64,000 nt of DNA from Yoonia tamlensis (GCF_900115105.1 NZ_FOYP01000001.1:257472-321471); one strand, 5' to 3'; counted from the first letter of the stretch, positions 1 to 10,262 are shown. The notes: generated by a model not told the origin, from the sequence alone. Numbers and translations are program-made.

Positions 1-1079
1 GCGCCACGGCATTCAGGATCCCAATAGGGGGCGCCAAGACCGGTAAAGGCAGGCACAAGGATTACGTCTTGGGTATCGTCGGCAGTTTGCGCCAGCGGTT
101 GGGTTTCCGCCGCATCACGGATGATTTTCAGCCCGTCGCGCAGCCATTGCACCACGGCACCTGCGACAAAAATAGACCCTTCAAGCGCATAGGTCGGTTT
201 GCCATCCAACTGATAGGCAATCGTCGTCAGCAGCCGGTTTTGCGAGGCAACGGGCGTATCGCCCGTGTTCAACAGCGCAAAGCACCCTGTTCCATAGGTC
301 GATTTCAGCATGCCGGGTTCAAAGCAGGCCTGCCCGACGGTCGCCGCCTGCTGGTCGCCCGCAACGCCGGTGATCGGCACAGCGCGGCCGAACAGATCGG
401 GGCGGGTTGTGCCAAAATCGGCGGCGCAGTCTTTGACCTCTGGCAGCATGTTTTGCGGGATATCCAAGAGGGCGCAGATTGTTGTGCTCCAGCGGCCCTT
501 GTGGATGTCATAAAGCATGGTGCGCGCGGCGTTTGTCGCGTCGGTCACATGGGATGCGCCGCCTGTCATCTTCCAGATCAGGTAGCAATCGACCGTGCCA
601 AACAGCAGATCGCCCTTGGCGGCTGCGTCGCGTGCGCCCGGGGTATTATCCAAAATCCATTTCAGCTTGGTCGCCGAAAAATACGGGTCAAGTAATAGCC
701 CCGTGCGCGCGGTGATCATATCGGCGTGGCCCGCCGCGGTCAGTTCGCGGCAATAGGCGGCGGTGCGGCGGTCCTGCCAGACGATCGCATTATGGATTGC
801 TTGGCCTGTGTGTCTGTTCCAAACCACGGTGGTTTCACGCTGGTTGGTGATCCCGATTGCGGCAATGTCATCGGGGCCAAGCCCCGCGCGTTCAATTGCG
901 GATCGGGCGGTGCCTGCCACGGTCGACCACAGATCATCGGGGTTGTGTTCAACCCAGCCGGACTGCGGGAAATGCTGGGTGAATTCTTCTTGGGCGGTGG
1001 CCACAACCTGCATGTCTTGGTCAAATATTATCGTGCGCGATGATGTGGTGCCCTGATCAATGGCAAGAATATGTGTCAT
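1..1079 (-). CDS. glpK: Glycerol kinase (C-terminal end outside window)
   Basis: Phosphorylates glycerol with ATP to sn-glycerol 3-phosphate in the cytoplasm. Reading the minus strand from the ATG at 1079 gives [15 protein letters not shown], the FGGY-kinase phosphate-binding opening, then a W-Q-D-R-R-T segment and the [12 protein letters not shown] region typical of GlpK. About 359 of roughly 495 residues are present; the frame is open to base 1, so the C-terminus lies beyond the left edge. It follows glpD by 20 bases on the same strand, so the two are probably co-transcribed, and its product is the substrate of GlpD. No frameshift is visible in the part seen. Confidence 0.95.
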   Translation of the reverse strand, partial: MTHILAIDQGTTSSRTIIFDQDMQVVATAQEEFTQHFPQSGWVEHNPDDLWSTVAGTARSAIERAGLGPDDIAAIGITNQRETTVVWNRHTGQAIHNAIVWQDRRTAAYCRELTAAGHADMITARTGLLLDPYFSATKLKWILDNTPGARDAAAKGDLLFGTVDCYLIWKMTGGASHVTDATNAARTMLYDIHKGRWSTTICALLDIPQNMLPEVKDCAADFGTTRPDLFGRAVPITGVAGDQQAATVGQACFEPGMLKSTYGTGCFALLNTGDTPVASQNRLLTTIAYQLDGKPTYALEGSIFVAGAVVQWLRDGLKIIRDAAETQPLAQTADDTQDVILVPAFTGLGAPYWDPECRG

Positions 1080-1099
1080 TTCGTTTCCTCCCCCGCGGC

Positions 1100-2701
1100 C
1101 TAATTTGCCGTGTCGTCGTTGGTCTGCGCGCGCAGAAGGGTTTGCATCCACGCATCAAGCGCCGCGATTTCATCCGGCGACAATCTTAGCCCCAGTTTGC
1201 TACGCCGCCAGACGATATCTTCGGCCGTGCGCGCAAATTCATGAGTGATTAGCCAGCTGATTTCCTTGGCATAAAGATCAGCGCCAAAATGCGGCCCCAA
1301 ATCATCAAGACTGGTCGCATCGCCGATCATTTTTACCGCGTCGGTACCATAGGCGCGGACCAGGCGGCGCGCGTGGGCGGGCGTCAGGAACGGGTAGGTG
1401 GTTGCCAGATCGCTGACCTTTTTGTCGAAATCCGCCACTTCGAAATCGCCGCCGGGCAGGGGGACGCCTGCGGTCCACTTGCTGCCTGTTTCGGGGAAAT
1501 AGGTCTGCACCTTTTCCAGCGCGCTTTCCGCAAGCCGCCGGTAGGTGGTGATCTTGCCGCCAAAGATATTCAGGATCGGCGCACCATCGGCGTCGACTTT
1601 CAGCGTGTAGTCGCGGGTCGCGGCGGTGGCGGATGTCGCCCCGTCATCATAAAGCGGGCGAACACCGGAATAGGACCAAACCACATCATCCGCAGAAATG
1701 GGCGTTTTGAAATAGCCGTTCGCGAAATTGATCAGATAGTCGCGCTCGGCCTCTGTACAGGTCGGGCGCTGGTCGGGGTCTGAGTGGTCTGCGTCCGTGG
1801 TGCCGATCAGTGTAAAGTCGTTTTCATAGGGGATCGAAAAGATGATCCGCCCGTCAGTGCCTTGAAAGAAATAGCATTTGTCATGGTCATAAAGCTTGGG
1901 CGTCACGATATGGCTGCCGCGTACAAGCCGCACGTCTTCGGTGCTGTCCACGCCGATCTTGTTGTGGATGACATCGCCAACCCAAGGGCCAGCCGCGTTG
2001 ATCAACATGCGCGCGCGGTGGGTTTTTGTGGCACCTGCGTAATCTTCAGTCGTGATTTCCCAGATGTCACCCACCCGTTCGGCATTGGTCACCTTGGTGC
2101 GGATCATGATCTGCGCACCGCGCAGCGCCGCGTCACGGGCGTTAAGCGCAACAAGGCGCGAATCTTCGACCCAGCAGTCAGAATATTCATAGGCTTTGGT
2201 GAATTTATCGTTCAGCGGCGCGCCCTCGGGGCTGTTGCGCAGGTCAACGGTGGATGTTGGCGGCAGGATTTTGCGCCCACCCAGATTGTCATAAAGAAAC
2301 AGACCAAAGCGGATCAGCCACGCAGGCCGCCGCCCGCGCATCCACGGCATCACCGTGTTCAGGATTTTTGACGCAGGCGTGCTGCCTTCGAACCGCATAT
2401 CCTTGTGATAAGGCAGCACAAACCGCATCGGCCACGAAATATGCGGCATGGCGCGCAGCAGGGTTTCGCGTTCGATCAGGGCTTCGCGGACCAAGCGGAC
2501 TTCGAAATATTCAAGATAGCGCAATCCGCCGTGGAACAATTTGGTCGAGGCCGACGAGGTGGCCGAGGCAAGGTCGGACATTTCCGCCAGACGCACATTC
2601 AGCCCGCGCCCTGCCGCATCCCGCGCGATGCCGCAGCCATTGATGCCGCCGCCGATAATAAACAGATCGCAGGTTTCATCGGAGGGGGACAATGCTGACA
2701 C
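1100..2701 (-). CDS. glpD: Aerobic glycerol-3-phosphate dehydrogenase
   Basis: Membrane-associated flavoenzyme that oxidises sn-glycerol 3-phosphate to dihydroxyacetone phosphate and passes electrons to quinone. The 533-residue protein is full length for the family. It opens with an FAD-binding dinucleotide fold ([19 protein letters not shown], about residues 15-33) and continues with the DAO-family core and a GlpD C-terminal domain. The start is GTG at 2701, chosen because AAAGGA lies about 9 bases upstream on the minus strand. glpK follows directly; the divergent DeoR regulator at 2959 probably controls the pair. No anomalies seen. Confidence 0.96.
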   Translation of the reverse strand: MSALSPSDETCDLFIIGGGINGCGIARDAAGRGLNVRLAEMSDLASATSSASTKLFHGGLRYLEYFEVRLVREALIERETLLRAMPHISWPMRFVLPYHKDMRFEGSTPASKILNTVMPWMRGRRPAWLIRFGLFLYDNLGGRKILPPTSTVDLRNSPEGAPLNDKFTKAYEYSDCWVEDSRLVALNARDAALRGAQIMIRTKVTNAERVGDIWEITTEDYAGATKTHRARMLINAAGPWVGDVIHNKIGVDSTEDVRLVRGSHIVTPKLYDHDKCYFFQGTDGRIIFSIPYENDFTLIGTTDADHSDPDQRPTCTEAERDYLINFANGYFKTPISADDVVWSYSGVRPLYDDGATSATAATRDYTLKVDADGAPILNIFGGKITTYRRLAESALEKVQTYFPETGSKWTAGVPLPGGDFEVADFDKKVSDLATTYPFLTPAHARRLVRAYGTDAVKMIGDATSLDDLGPHFGADLYAKEISWLITHEFARTAEDIVWRRSKLGLRLSPDEIAALDAWMQTLLRAQTNDDTAN

Positions 2702-2861
2702 GTTTTTGGTCCTTTATAGGCGGGGTTCATAGCGCGATTTTATGCGGCGGGGCGTCGGTGATTGGAAGAAAAATGGGATCATTTGCAGTCGGATATCTAC
2801 AATACATTGATTTTTAATAATTAATTATCATTTCTGGTATAGAGTCGACGCGATTTACGGC

Positions 2862-2913
2862 CGAAATCGAACAAAAACGAAAATATGTTATGGTTTTGAA
2901 TCCTAAATCGAAC
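2862..2913. promoter_or_regulatory. Candidate GlpR operator region between glpD and glpR
   Basis: The 257-base gap between glpD (minus) and the DeoR gene (plus) is AT-rich compared with its neighbours. The nonamer AAATCGAAC occurs at 2865-2873 and again at 2905-2913, and ACGAAAAT sits at 2877-2884. DeoR-family repressors commonly bind short repeated CGAA-type half sites, so this is a plausible shared operator. The repeat is seen; the binding is inferred. Confidence 0.4.
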
Positions 2914-2958
2914 TATTTCTGCCAGTGAATCGCACCCATACGCGGCAAGGAAACCCCG

Positions 2959-3723
2959 ATGGCCAAGACATTCCGCGCGCCTGAAATTGTCGAAATCGCC
3001 CGCCGTGAAGGCAAGGTCACCGTCGAGGATCTAGCCGCGCGGTTTGGCGTGACATTGCAAACTATCCGGCGCGATCTGACGGAACTTGCGGATGCGGGGC
3101 GGCTTGAACGGGTGCATGGCGGCGCGATCCTGCCGTCAAGCACGACCAACATCGGCTATGAGGACCGGCGCGTGCTAAATAGTCAGGAAAAGGTTGATAT
3201 CGCCCGCGCCTGCGCGCGCGAATTGCCCGAAGATTGTTCGGTTTTCCTAAATATCGGCACCACGACAGAGGCGGTGGCCGCCGCATTGTTGCACCACCGC
3301 AATCTGATGGCGGTGACCAACAATATGAATGTCGCGCATATTCTGGCGGCAAATGCGGATTGTCAGGTCATTTTGACTGGCGGCAGTTTGCGGCGCTCCG
3401 ACGGCGGGTTGGTCGGTGGTATTACCACTGATACCATCGGCAGGTTCAAATTTGACTATGCGATTATCGGCTGTTCGGCATTGGATGAGGACGGTGATCT
3501 GCTGGATTACGATATCCACGAAGTCGGCGTCAGTCAGGCGATTATCGCCCGCGCCCGCCATGTGTTTGTCGTGGCGGATCATACGAAATTCGGACGTTCG
3601 GCCCCTGCGCGGATCGGATCACTGGCGTCGGTCGATATTCTGTTTACCGACCGACCTGTGGCCAACAGGCTGCGCGCAAGCTGTGATGCTTGGGGGACCC
3701 GCGTGATTTACGGGCGGGCCTAG
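2959..3723 (+). CDS. glpR: DeoR-family transcriptional regulator, probable glycerol-3-phosphate repressor
   Basis: 254 residues with an N-terminal DeoR winged helix-turn-helix (about residues 6-60; VTVEDLAARFGVTLQTIRRD, then the LERVHGGA signature) and a C-terminal DeoRC sugar-phosphate sensing domain containing the NIGTTTEA motif. It is divergent from glpD, which fits the usual GlpR role of repressing glycerol use until glycerol 3-phosphate binds. The start is ATG at 2959 with AAGGAAA upstream. Its last 4 bases overlap the end of purU on the other strand. Family assignment is secure; the glycerol-specific role rests on position. Confidence 0.88.
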   Translation: MAKTFRAPEIVEIARREGKVTVEDLAARFGVTLQTIRRDLTELADAGRLERVHGGAILPSSTTNIGYEDRRVLNSQEKVDIARACARELPEDCSVFLNIGTTTEAVAAALLHHRNLMAVTNNMNVAHILAANADCQVILTGGSLRRSDGGLVGGITTDTIGRFKFDYAIIGCSALDEDGDLLDYDIHEVGVSQAIIARARHVFVVADHTKFGRSAPARIGSLASVDILFTDRPVANRLRASCDAWGTRVIYGRA

Positions 3724-4604
3724 CCCATCCGTTCCGAAGCAAACGATCCGGGTGAGGCGGGGAAAACGACCGTTTTGTTGCCGTTCAGAAAAACCCGCCC
3801 GTGGATATGCGCATGGATCGCGCGCGACAGCACCTGCGCTTCGACATCGCGGCCAAGCGAGACATAATCTGCTGGCGATTGCGCATGGGTGACGCGGGTA
3901 ATGTCCTGTTCGATAATCGGCCCTTCGTCCAGATCGGCGGTGACGTAATGCGATGTCGCGCCGATCAGTTTCACGCCACGCTCGAACGCTTGTTTATAGG
4001 GGTTTGCACCCTTGAAGGATGGCAGGAATGAATGGTGGATATTGATAATCCGGCCTGACATCTGCTTGCACATCTGGTCCGACAGAATTTGCATGTAGCG
4101 CGCAAGCACGATCAGATCGGCGCCCGTGTCATCGACAACCTGCATGATGCGGGCTTCGGCTTCGGGTTTGTTTTCTTTGGTGACTTTGATGCAGTGGAAA
4201 GGGATGTCGTGGTTCACGACGACCTTTTGATAATCCATATGGTTGGAAATCACCGCAACGATATCAATCGGCAGCGCGCCAATCCGCCAGCGATAAAGCA
4301 GATCGTTCAGGCAATGCCCAAAGCGCGATACCATGATGATCACTTTGGGTTTGACGGATTCGTCGAAAAATTCGGCTTGCATCCCGAATTGTTCAGCAAT
4401 CCCTGCAAAGCGATCTTCGAGATCGGCCAGCCCCACGCCTTCTTCGGAGCGAAAGCTGTTGCGCATAAAGAAATTGCCGGTGTCGGTGTCGTCGAACTGC
4501 GCGGAATCAGTGATGTTGCAGCCCTGTTCGCTAAGAAAGGTCGACGTCGCAGCAACGATCCCGCGGGTTGATTTGCATTTTACGCGAAGGGCGAAATTGG
4601 TCAT
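3720..4604 (-). CDS. purU: Formyltetrahydrofolate deformylase
   Basis: Hydrolyses 10-formyl-tetrahydrofolate to formate and tetrahydrofolate, balancing one-carbon pools. The 294-residue protein has an N-terminal ACT domain (about residues 5-80) and a formyltransferase-type catalytic domain (about 88-290). The catalytic segment NIHHSFLPSFKGA is at 188-200 and the conserved Asp of the LDEGPI motif is near 226. It converges with glpR with a 4-base overlap. It is not obviously part of either neighbouring pathway; folD elsewhere in the window acts on the same folate pool. Confidence 0.95.
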   Translation of the reverse strand: MTNFALRVKCKSTRGIVAATSTFLSEQGCNITDSAQFDDTDTGNFFMRNSFRSEEGVGLADLEDRFAGIAEQFGMQAEFFDESVKPKVIIMVSRFGHCLNDLLYRWRIGALPIDIVAVISNHMDYQKVVVNHDIPFHCIKVTKENKPEAEARIMQVVDDTGADLIVLARYMQILSDQMCKQMSGRIINIHHSFLPSFKGANPYKQAFERGVKLIGATSHYVTADLDEGPIIEQDITRVTHAQSPADYVSLGRDVEAQVLSRAIHAHIHGRVFLNGNKTVVFPASPGSFASERMG

Positions 4605-4745
4605 GGCATTAACTTTTCTGGCTGGGTGAACCTGTTTGCCCCTGATAGTGGTCTTCGCGGTCGGTTGACTAGATCAAAGCGACGTCTCAGACACCGGAAT
4701 AGACACGCGCGAATTTCCGATCCGACACAGCAGGCGCGGATGCGG

Positions 4746-7700
4746 TCAAATTTCATGAAATTGCACGGCGTCGCCGCAGGTGGCCCTTGCGATATCAACG
4801 ACATGTTGGTGATGGGTGAGATAGATCGCCTGCCCGCGCCGGCCAATGCGCGCCATAAGCCGGCAAGCGGATGCGGTGCGCGCCTCGTCGAAGGTTTCAA
4901 AAATGTCGTCGCAAAAGAACGGCAGGCATGTCCCCTGATCGGCAAGCTGTTCATAAGCCGCGGCGCGCAGCGCAAGATACAGCTGGAACCGCGTACCTTT
5001 TGACATGTCTTGTGCGTGTTTTGCGCGCCCGTTCGCGTCGATCCCGACCAGCGTTTCATGGCTGCCAAGGTTTTGCGTTTGCAGGGCGCTATAGGCCCCG
5101 TTTGTCAGTTCGCTAAATGCGGTTTGCGTGGCGTGCATCATCGCGCTGCGGTGCTTGTCGCGGTAACGGCGGATCGCCTCTTGGGCCAGCATATGTCCGG
5201 TACGCAAGCTGATATAGCGCAGCGCCGTGTCCTGCATTGCCAGTTCCAGCGTCACCTTGCGTTCGGTCAGTGCAGCGATACTGTCGTCGCCGGTGACAGC
5301 GCCCAGATCGCGCGCGGCTTCGGCGCGGGTTGCGATGGCGGCACGGTAGTCTTGTTCGATCGCGTCCAGATCGGTCTGGGCCTGCATCGCGCCTGCCGCG
5401 AGACCGGCGGCGGTCTGGCCCTCAAGGCGCGTGCGCGCATGATCCAGATCGTCAATGCCAAGCTGCAACAGTATTTGGGCCGCCAGTTCCGTGCGTTCCT
5501 TGCGGGTCGCAATTGCGGCATGCGTGCCCAAAACGGCGCTGCGCAATGCGTCAATTGTGTCTGACGGTATTTGCGCGGCAAAGCGCGTGCCCAGATCGGT
5601 GACCTGCCTTGCGATGCTGTCGATTTCGCGCTTGGCCTGCGCGATTTCGTGGTTCGTTTCGGCGGTCTTGTTTTGCAGTGCGGCACGTTTTGTTTCTTGT
5701 TCGCTGGCATCATCGGCAAGTTGGCGCAGCGCGGCAAACGCGACAAGCGGGTCATCGGCGGCAACCGCATGCTGCGCGGCCAGTGGCGCCACAAGTGCTG
5801 CAAATTGCGCCTGATCGTCCTGCATTGTTGCGACCTGCCGTGCGGCCATGCTGCGCCTTGTGTCCAGTTCGCGCAGGCTGCGCAGCGGCGCGAAAGACAG
5901 CATAAGGCGGTCCGCCTGCACGTGGTCTTGCAGGTGGCTGTGGACCAGATCTGCCCATGCGGTCTGTGCGGCCTGTGCGGCGCGGTCCAATGCAGCATAT
6001 TGTTCTTGCCGCCGCAGCTGATCGGCTTGCAGGACGGCCAGTGCTTTTTGGCTGGCCCTTTGTGCTGCATCCTGATCCAGCGCTGTTTTTGCCCGCTGGC
6101 GCGCGCGGATGACCAGCGCGTCGAAATCGGGGCTTTCTTGCGCGATATGCGCGCCCAGCGCCTGTGTCAGCCGTTCTGCTTTTTCGCAGGTGACGGCGTG
6201 GTCCTGTTCAGCAAGCCAAAGCGTTTGCGCAGCCGTTTCGGCCTGTGTGCGGCGCTGTGCCCATTGCGCAAATGTGGCGGGCGGCGGCGTGTCGGAAAGG
6301 CCCAGTTCAACGGCGATCGCCCCAAGCTGCGCTGTAATTTCCGCCTGTTCGGCGGCCAGTCTTTGGTGCCGCTTGGCGTGGTGATCCAGTCGGGCGGCTG
6401 TCTGTGCCAAGCTTTGCGAAAGCTGCCGCAACAGCCCCAAATCGCTGGCTTGGGTCAGGCGTTGTGCGGCGGTGCTGTCGGTCTTTTGCAGCGCAGTTTC
6501 AAAGGCGTCGGCGGTGGCGTCCGACAGCGCTGCGCGGTGCGCCTGCCACGCGGCATCGCGGCGCGCGGTGATTGCTTGGGCGGTTGTGTCGTCGATGATT
6601 GCGCTATTGTCGCGCAATCCCGCGATCTGTGCCGCAAGCGCTGCGTGATCCGCGCGCATCTGGTCCAGTGCATCCGTCGATTCGGCGATTTTGCGGCTAT
6701 GTTCTGCGTGGGCTTGGGCAAGTGCTGTGATTGTTGTTTCTGGCGCGCCTGTCGGGGGGGAGGCAAAATTCTGCCCGTTGATCGAAAGTGCTGCCAAAGC
6801 TTTGGCAAGCGCGCTGCGGGCGCTGTCGATTGCCTGTCGGGCAGTCGCATAGGCGGGGGTAAATGTGTCGATGCCAAAACTGTCCAGAATTCCGGCGATT
6901 GCCATATCGGCCGGTTCAGGGTGCGGGCCGGCGCCGGATTTTGCTTGCGCGATCTTGTCGGATATTTGGGCCAGTTCGTCTGCCGCGGTTTCGCGGTCGC
7001 GCAGGGTTGCGCGCAGACTGTCGCGCGCGGTTTCCAGTTCGGCAAGCGCGGCTGAGGTCACCACAAGCAGCGCTGGATCACAGGTTGCACCCAATGCGGC
7101 GGCAATGGTTTGCATGTCCTTGTCAACCGTTTCAACGGCGTCGATGCGGCGGGCCAGATCAAGCTGCGCGGTTGCATGGCGGCTGCGCGCGGCGTCCAGA
7201 TCAGCCAGCTGTTGCGACAGCCCTAACTGATCGGGGCAAATGTGGATTTGCGCCAGTGCGGCTGTTTGCGCGGCGTGGTCGGCCTCTAGCCGTGTGATGT
7301 CATGCATGGCTTGGCTTTGGGCGCTGACAAGCTGCTGCAAATCATCGGGGCCAATATCGAGCTGCGCGGGATAATCGGGCATAGCCGCCAGCGCCGCGTC
7401 ACATTGCGCAAGCTTGTGCATCAAAGGCAGCGCCGTCTGCATGGATTTGATTTGTGACAGCTGCAACATGCACGCATTGCGCTCCGTGCTGGTTTGTTCT
7501 TCGGCTTGGCAAGCGGCGGCCAGCGACTGGCGCAATTTGCGAAACGCGGCGGCTGGCACGTCTTGGGCTTTGATCTGCGCAGCTATTTCGGACAATTCCT
7601 TTTTCAGCTGCGCCATTTCCGATTTGCTCGAACGTTTGAGGAAAAGTGCGTTTGCCTGCGCATCGACCCCGTCTAGGACAGCCGTCAAATCGCTGACCCC

Positions 7701-8165
7701 CGCTGCCGCCGAAAACAAAAGCCGCCCGATATCGCCTTGGCTATTGGCGATTTCGTCTCCGCCGCGTTCGATCGTGTCGTCGTCAAGGCAAAGCAGTTTG
7801 CGGTAGTCATCAGCGCCAAGCCCGCCCAGATGCGCGGCAATTGCGGCTTCGGGCAAGGGGGTGCCGTGGGCGTCTTGCAAGGATGCGTTGCGGGTGGGCA
7901 ACCGCGTGAGCGCCAGATCGCCCTGCGCCGTTTCAAACCTGCCCGAGACCCGCAAATTCTTGCGCTGGTGCTGGAAATCATAGGATTCGCGTGCGTCAAA
8001 CCCGTAAAGCAGACGCAGATAGGCTTCCATTGTTGTGGTTTTGCCTGCTTCGTTCGGGCCGTAGATAATGTGGAAATCGGGTGCGCCCTGCAGCGCTGCG
8101 CCAAAGTCATAGGACTTGCCGGCAAAATGCCCGAACAGATCAAGGCTGAGCGAACGCAGGCGCAT
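4746..8165 (-). CDS. Large SMC/Rad50-like ATPase (YhaN type), partner of the adjacent nuclease
   Basis: A 1139-residue ATPase. The P-loop GPNEAGKT is at residues 36-43 and the C-terminal signature region is MSKGTRFQLYLALR followed by the Walker B-like FFCDDIFETFDEAR. The Ala/Gln/Asp-rich middle (about 170-1000) has the heptad character of long coiled coils. This is the SbcC/Rad50 plan, and the split ABC-type head plus an adjacent Mre11-like gene match the YhaN/YhaO pairs known in bacteria. The start overlaps the last base of the nuclease gene, so the two are translationally coupled. Expected role: ATP-dependent DNA end processing or repair, cytoplasmic. The exact substrate is unknown. The gene runs from the end of the fucose arm and could be read through from it. 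Confidence 0.85.
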   Translation of the reverse strand: MRLRSLSLDLFGHFAGKSYDFGAALQGAPDFHIIYGPNEAGKTTTMEAYLRLLYGFDARESYDFQHQRKNLRVSGRFETAQGDLALTRLPTRNASLQDAHGTPLPEAAIAAHLGGLGADDYRKLLCLDDDTIERGGDEIANSQGDIGRLLFSAAAGVSDLTAVLDGVDAQANALFLKRSSKSEMAQLKKELSEIAAQIKAQDVPAAAFRKLRQSLAAACQAEEQTSTERNACMLQLSQIKSMQTALPLMHKLAQCDAALAAMPDYPAQLDIGPDDLQQLVSAQSQAMHDITRLEADHAAQTAALAQIHICPDQLGLSQQLADLDAARSRHATAQLDLARRIDAVETVDKDMQTIAAALGATCDPALLVVTSAALAELETARDSLRATLRDRETAADELAQISDKIAQAKSGAGPHPEPADMAIAGILDSFGIDTFTPAYATARQAIDSARSALAKALAALSINGQNFASPPTGAPETTITALAQAHAEHSRKIAESTDALDQMRADHAALAAQIAGLRDNSAIIDDTTAQAITARRDAAWQAHRAALSDATADAFETALQKTDSTAAQRLTQASDLGLLRQLSQSLAQTAARLDHHAKRHQRLAAEQAEITAQLGAIAVELGLSDTPPPATFAQWAQRRTQAETAAQTLWLAEQDHAVTCEKAERLTQALGAHIAQESPDFDALVIRARQRAKTALDQDAAQRASQKALAVLQADQLRRQEQYAALDRAAQAAQTAWADLVHSHLQDHVQADRLMLSFAPLRSLRELDTRRSMAARQVATMQDDQAQFAALVAPLAAQHAVAADDPLVAFAALRQLADDASEQETKRAALQNKTAETNHEIAQAKREIDSIARQVTDLGTRFAAQIPSDTIDALRSAVLGTHAAIATRKERTELAAQILLQLGIDDLDHARTRLEGQTAAGLAAGAMQAQTDLDAIEQDYRAAIATRAEAARDLGAVTGDDSIAALTERKVTLELAMQDTALRYISLRTGHMLAQEAIRRYRDKHRSAMMHATQTAFSELTNGAYSALQTQNLGSHETLVGIDANGRAKHAQDMSKGTRFQLYLALRAAAYEQLADQGTCLPFFCDDIFETFDEARTASACRLMARIGRRGQAIYLTHHQHVVDIARATCGDAVQFHEI

Positions 8166-9391
8166 CAGACCCCCGCCCCTTTCATCTGCGCGACTATCTG
8201 TGCGCAGCCGCTCTTGGCCAGATTCTGGGCAAGCCTGCCTGCGGCATCCTTGTCAGGAAGCAGCGCAGCACGCATCTGTGCGGGCAGTTCCGATAATGTC
8301 GTGTCGACCACATCGTCCAGCGCTGCGATCATCCCCGGTTCGGCGCACATGGCTTGCATGATCTGCGCCAGTTCATCCGTGGCGCCGACCGTATTACCGG
8401 CAGGGGTCGCAAGGTCAAAACTGATCTTGTCGATCCAGACCTGCCCTATTTCTTGCGCCAGGCTACGCGCGGTTTCCACCCAAAGCGCCTGATCGCGCAG
8501 AATATGCCAGTGGCGGTCTGACTGTCCCGTGAGGGCCAGCCGCACGATGCTATTGCTTGCTTGCGCGTGTTGATCGCGCAGTGTTGCGCGCAATTTATCG
8601 CGCAGCATCTCGTCGGTTGTGCAGGCGCTGATATCACAGGCGACCTGCTGGAAAACCACGGCGGCGGTCGGGATTTCGTGCACGGTTATTGCACCGTCAT
8701 TGATGCATAGCATCGTGGCCGATTGTGGGCCTGCCTCGCCGATGTCGCGGCCTTGGGGGATGCCGGGCATCACGATCCACGGGGCATTGCAATAGACCTC
8801 GCGTTTATGGATGTGGCCCAAGGCCCAATAATCAAACCCCATGGCCTGCAGGTCAGTGACTGAACAGGGCGCATAGGTGTCATGCCCCGCCGCCCCCGCA
8901 AGCGATGTATGCAGCATGCCGATATTGATCGCATCCGCGACAGGGTCGTCGAATTTGTCCAGCAGGCTTTCGGGCGCGTGGCGGTCGCGAAAACTGACCC
9001 CGTGAATCCAGATATCGGTGCCTGCCAGCTGCACCTTGCCGCCGCGCCCGTCAAAGACATGCACATTTGCGGGCAGTGCGGTTTCGCCGGTCACGGGGTT
9101 TTCGGCGTCGTGGTTGCCTTTGATATAAAAGACAGGGATGTCCGCTGCCGCGAGCCGGTCAAGCTGGGTGACCAGAAAGGCCGCGGTTTTGGCACTGCGC
9201 GCGGCCCCGTCGAACAGATCGCCCGCGATCAAAAGCGCCGCGACATTTTCCGCAAGCGCCGTGTCGATGATCGTCACAAATGCCGCGCGTGTTGCGGTTT
9301 GCACGGCGTCACGCATGTCTTCATCACGCAGCGCCAGCGATTTGAGCGGTGAATCGAGATGTAAATCGGCCGTGTGCAAGATGCGGATCAA
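8165..9391 (-). CDS. Mre11/SbcD-like metallophosphoesterase (YhaO type)
   Basis: Calcineurin-like phosphoesterase predicted to act as a DNA nuclease with the downstream ATPase. The start chosen is TTG at 9391: AAGGGGG lies about 8 bases upstream, and the protein then begins at once with MIRILHTADLHLDSP, the first metal motif (D9, H11). The longer frame back to 9601 would add 70 residues that overlap the lactonase gene and match nothing. Further metal motifs are visible: GDLFDGA, then GNHD, and GHIHKRE near the middle. Length 408 residues is normal for the family. A 55-base gap separates it from the sugar-catabolic operon upstream. Confidence 0.88.
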   Translation of the reverse strand: MIRILHTADLHLDSPLKSLALRDEDMRDAVQTATRAAFVTIIDTALAENVAALLIAGDLFDGAARSAKTAAFLVTQLDRLAAADIPVFYIKGNHDAENPVTGETALPANVHVFDGRGGKVQLAGTDIWIHGVSFRDRHAPESLLDKFDDPVADAINIGMLHTSLAGAAGHDTYAPCSVTDLQAMGFDYWALGHIHKREVYCNAPWIVMPGIPQGRDIGEAGPQSATMLCINDGAITVHEIPTAAVVFQQVACDISACTTDEMLRDKLRATLRDQHAQASNSIVRLALTGQSDRHWHILRDQALWVETARSLAQEIGQVWIDKISFDLATPAGNTVGATDELAQIMQAMCAEPGMIAALDDVVDTTLSELPAQMRAALLPDKDAAGRLAQNLAKSGCAQIVAQMKGAGV

Positions 9392-9446
9392 AGGTTGTTC
9401 CCCCTTGCCGCGAACTTGCGGGGTTTTTGGCCCGAGCGCAATCGGA

Positions 9447-10262
9447 TCACGCGAGCCGATAGGCCTTTTGTGCGTTGCCGCCAAAGATTTTCGCATGATC
9501 TGCGCCCGCAAACCCGAGCGCCACATCATGCCATTGCTTATAGCTGGCCGCCAATGTCGATACCGGCCAGTCGCTGCCCCAAATAATCCGGTCCGGTCCA
9601 AAGCTGGTCAAAAGATGCGTCACATAGGGGGCAATGTCATCGCGGGTCCAGTCTGCATTTGCTTCAGTTACAATGCCCGATAGTTTGCAAAAAGCCTGAG
9701 TTTCGTTTGCCAGCCGCGCCATGCCGGCAGCCCAGTCGTCAAATTTTCCATCCCGAATTTCCGGCTTGGCGCCATGGTCGATGACGGTGCGCAACTGCGG
9801 GTGCTGACCTAGCAAGGTATTCAGGTTGTCCAGATGGCGCGGCAGCACCAGCGCGTCAAAGGTCAAATCATGGGCGATCATCGCGGCAAACGCGGGTGCA
9901 AGCGCGGGGCGCAACATCCAGCCAGCATCGGCAATATCCTGAATCATCGGGCGCAGCCCGACAAGTTTGGGATGCTTTGCGAGCGCGGCAATCTGGTCTG
10001 GTGCGTCGTCCGCTTCAAAATCAACCCAACCGACCACGCCGCGAATGAAATCTGTCTTATCGGCCAAAGCCAGCATATAGGCTGTTTCCGCAGCGGTGGG
10101 TGCGGCCTGCACAAGCACCGTGCCGTCAATGCCGCAACCTGCCAGCAGCGGCGCCAGATCGGCGGGCTGGAAATCACGGTAAAGCGGCGCGATATCCGCC
10201 GTCAGCCATCCGTAGTCGCCCCGCGCGAGCGCCCAAAAATGCTGGTGCGCGTCGATCTTCAT
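9447..10262 (-). CDS. Amidohydrolase, probable L-fucono-1,5-lactonase
   Basis: 271-residue TIM-barrel amidohydrolase of the COG3618 group. The first metal-binding motif is DAHQHFW (residues 4-10, H6 and H8), and the C-terminal conserved Asp is in IIWGSDWPVS. In known fucose and rhamnose pathways members of this group open the aldonolactone to the aldonate. The gene overlaps the FucU-like mutarotase by 4 bases (ATGA type), indicating coupling, and completes a mutarotase-dehydrogenase-lactonase trio. Specificity for L-fuconolactone is inferred from the neighbours; other 6-deoxy- or pentonolactones are possible. Confidence 0.82.
   Translation of the reverse strand: MKIDAHQHFWALARGDYGWLTADIAPLYRDFQPADLAPLLAGCGIDGTVLVQAAPTAAETAYMLALADKTDFIRGVVGWVDFEADDAPDQIAALAKHPKLVGLRPMIQDIADAGWMLRPALAPAFAAMIAHDLTFDALVLPRHLDNLNTLLGQHPQLRTVIDHGAKPEIRDGKFDDWAAGMARLANETQAFCKLSGIVTEANADWTRDDIAPYVTHLLTSFGPDRIIWGSDWPVSTLAASYKQWHDVALGFAGADHAKIFGGNAQKAYRLA

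Noticed and set aside
4673..4685. TTGACTAGATCAA as a third FNR box
   Set aside because: The half sites are separated by 3 instead of 4 bases and one half is imperfect; neighbouring genes (purU, yhaN) have no oxygen link.
5571..7055. Open frame of 494 codons on the plus strand
   Set aside because: Antisense shadow of the YhaN-type ATPase; Cys/Gly/Arg-rich translation without motifs and no ribosome site.
9406..9427. CCGC-GAACTT-GCGG followed by T residues on the plus strand as a terminator
   Set aside because: No plus-strand gene ends there; on the minus strand, the transcribed one, no T run follows the stem.
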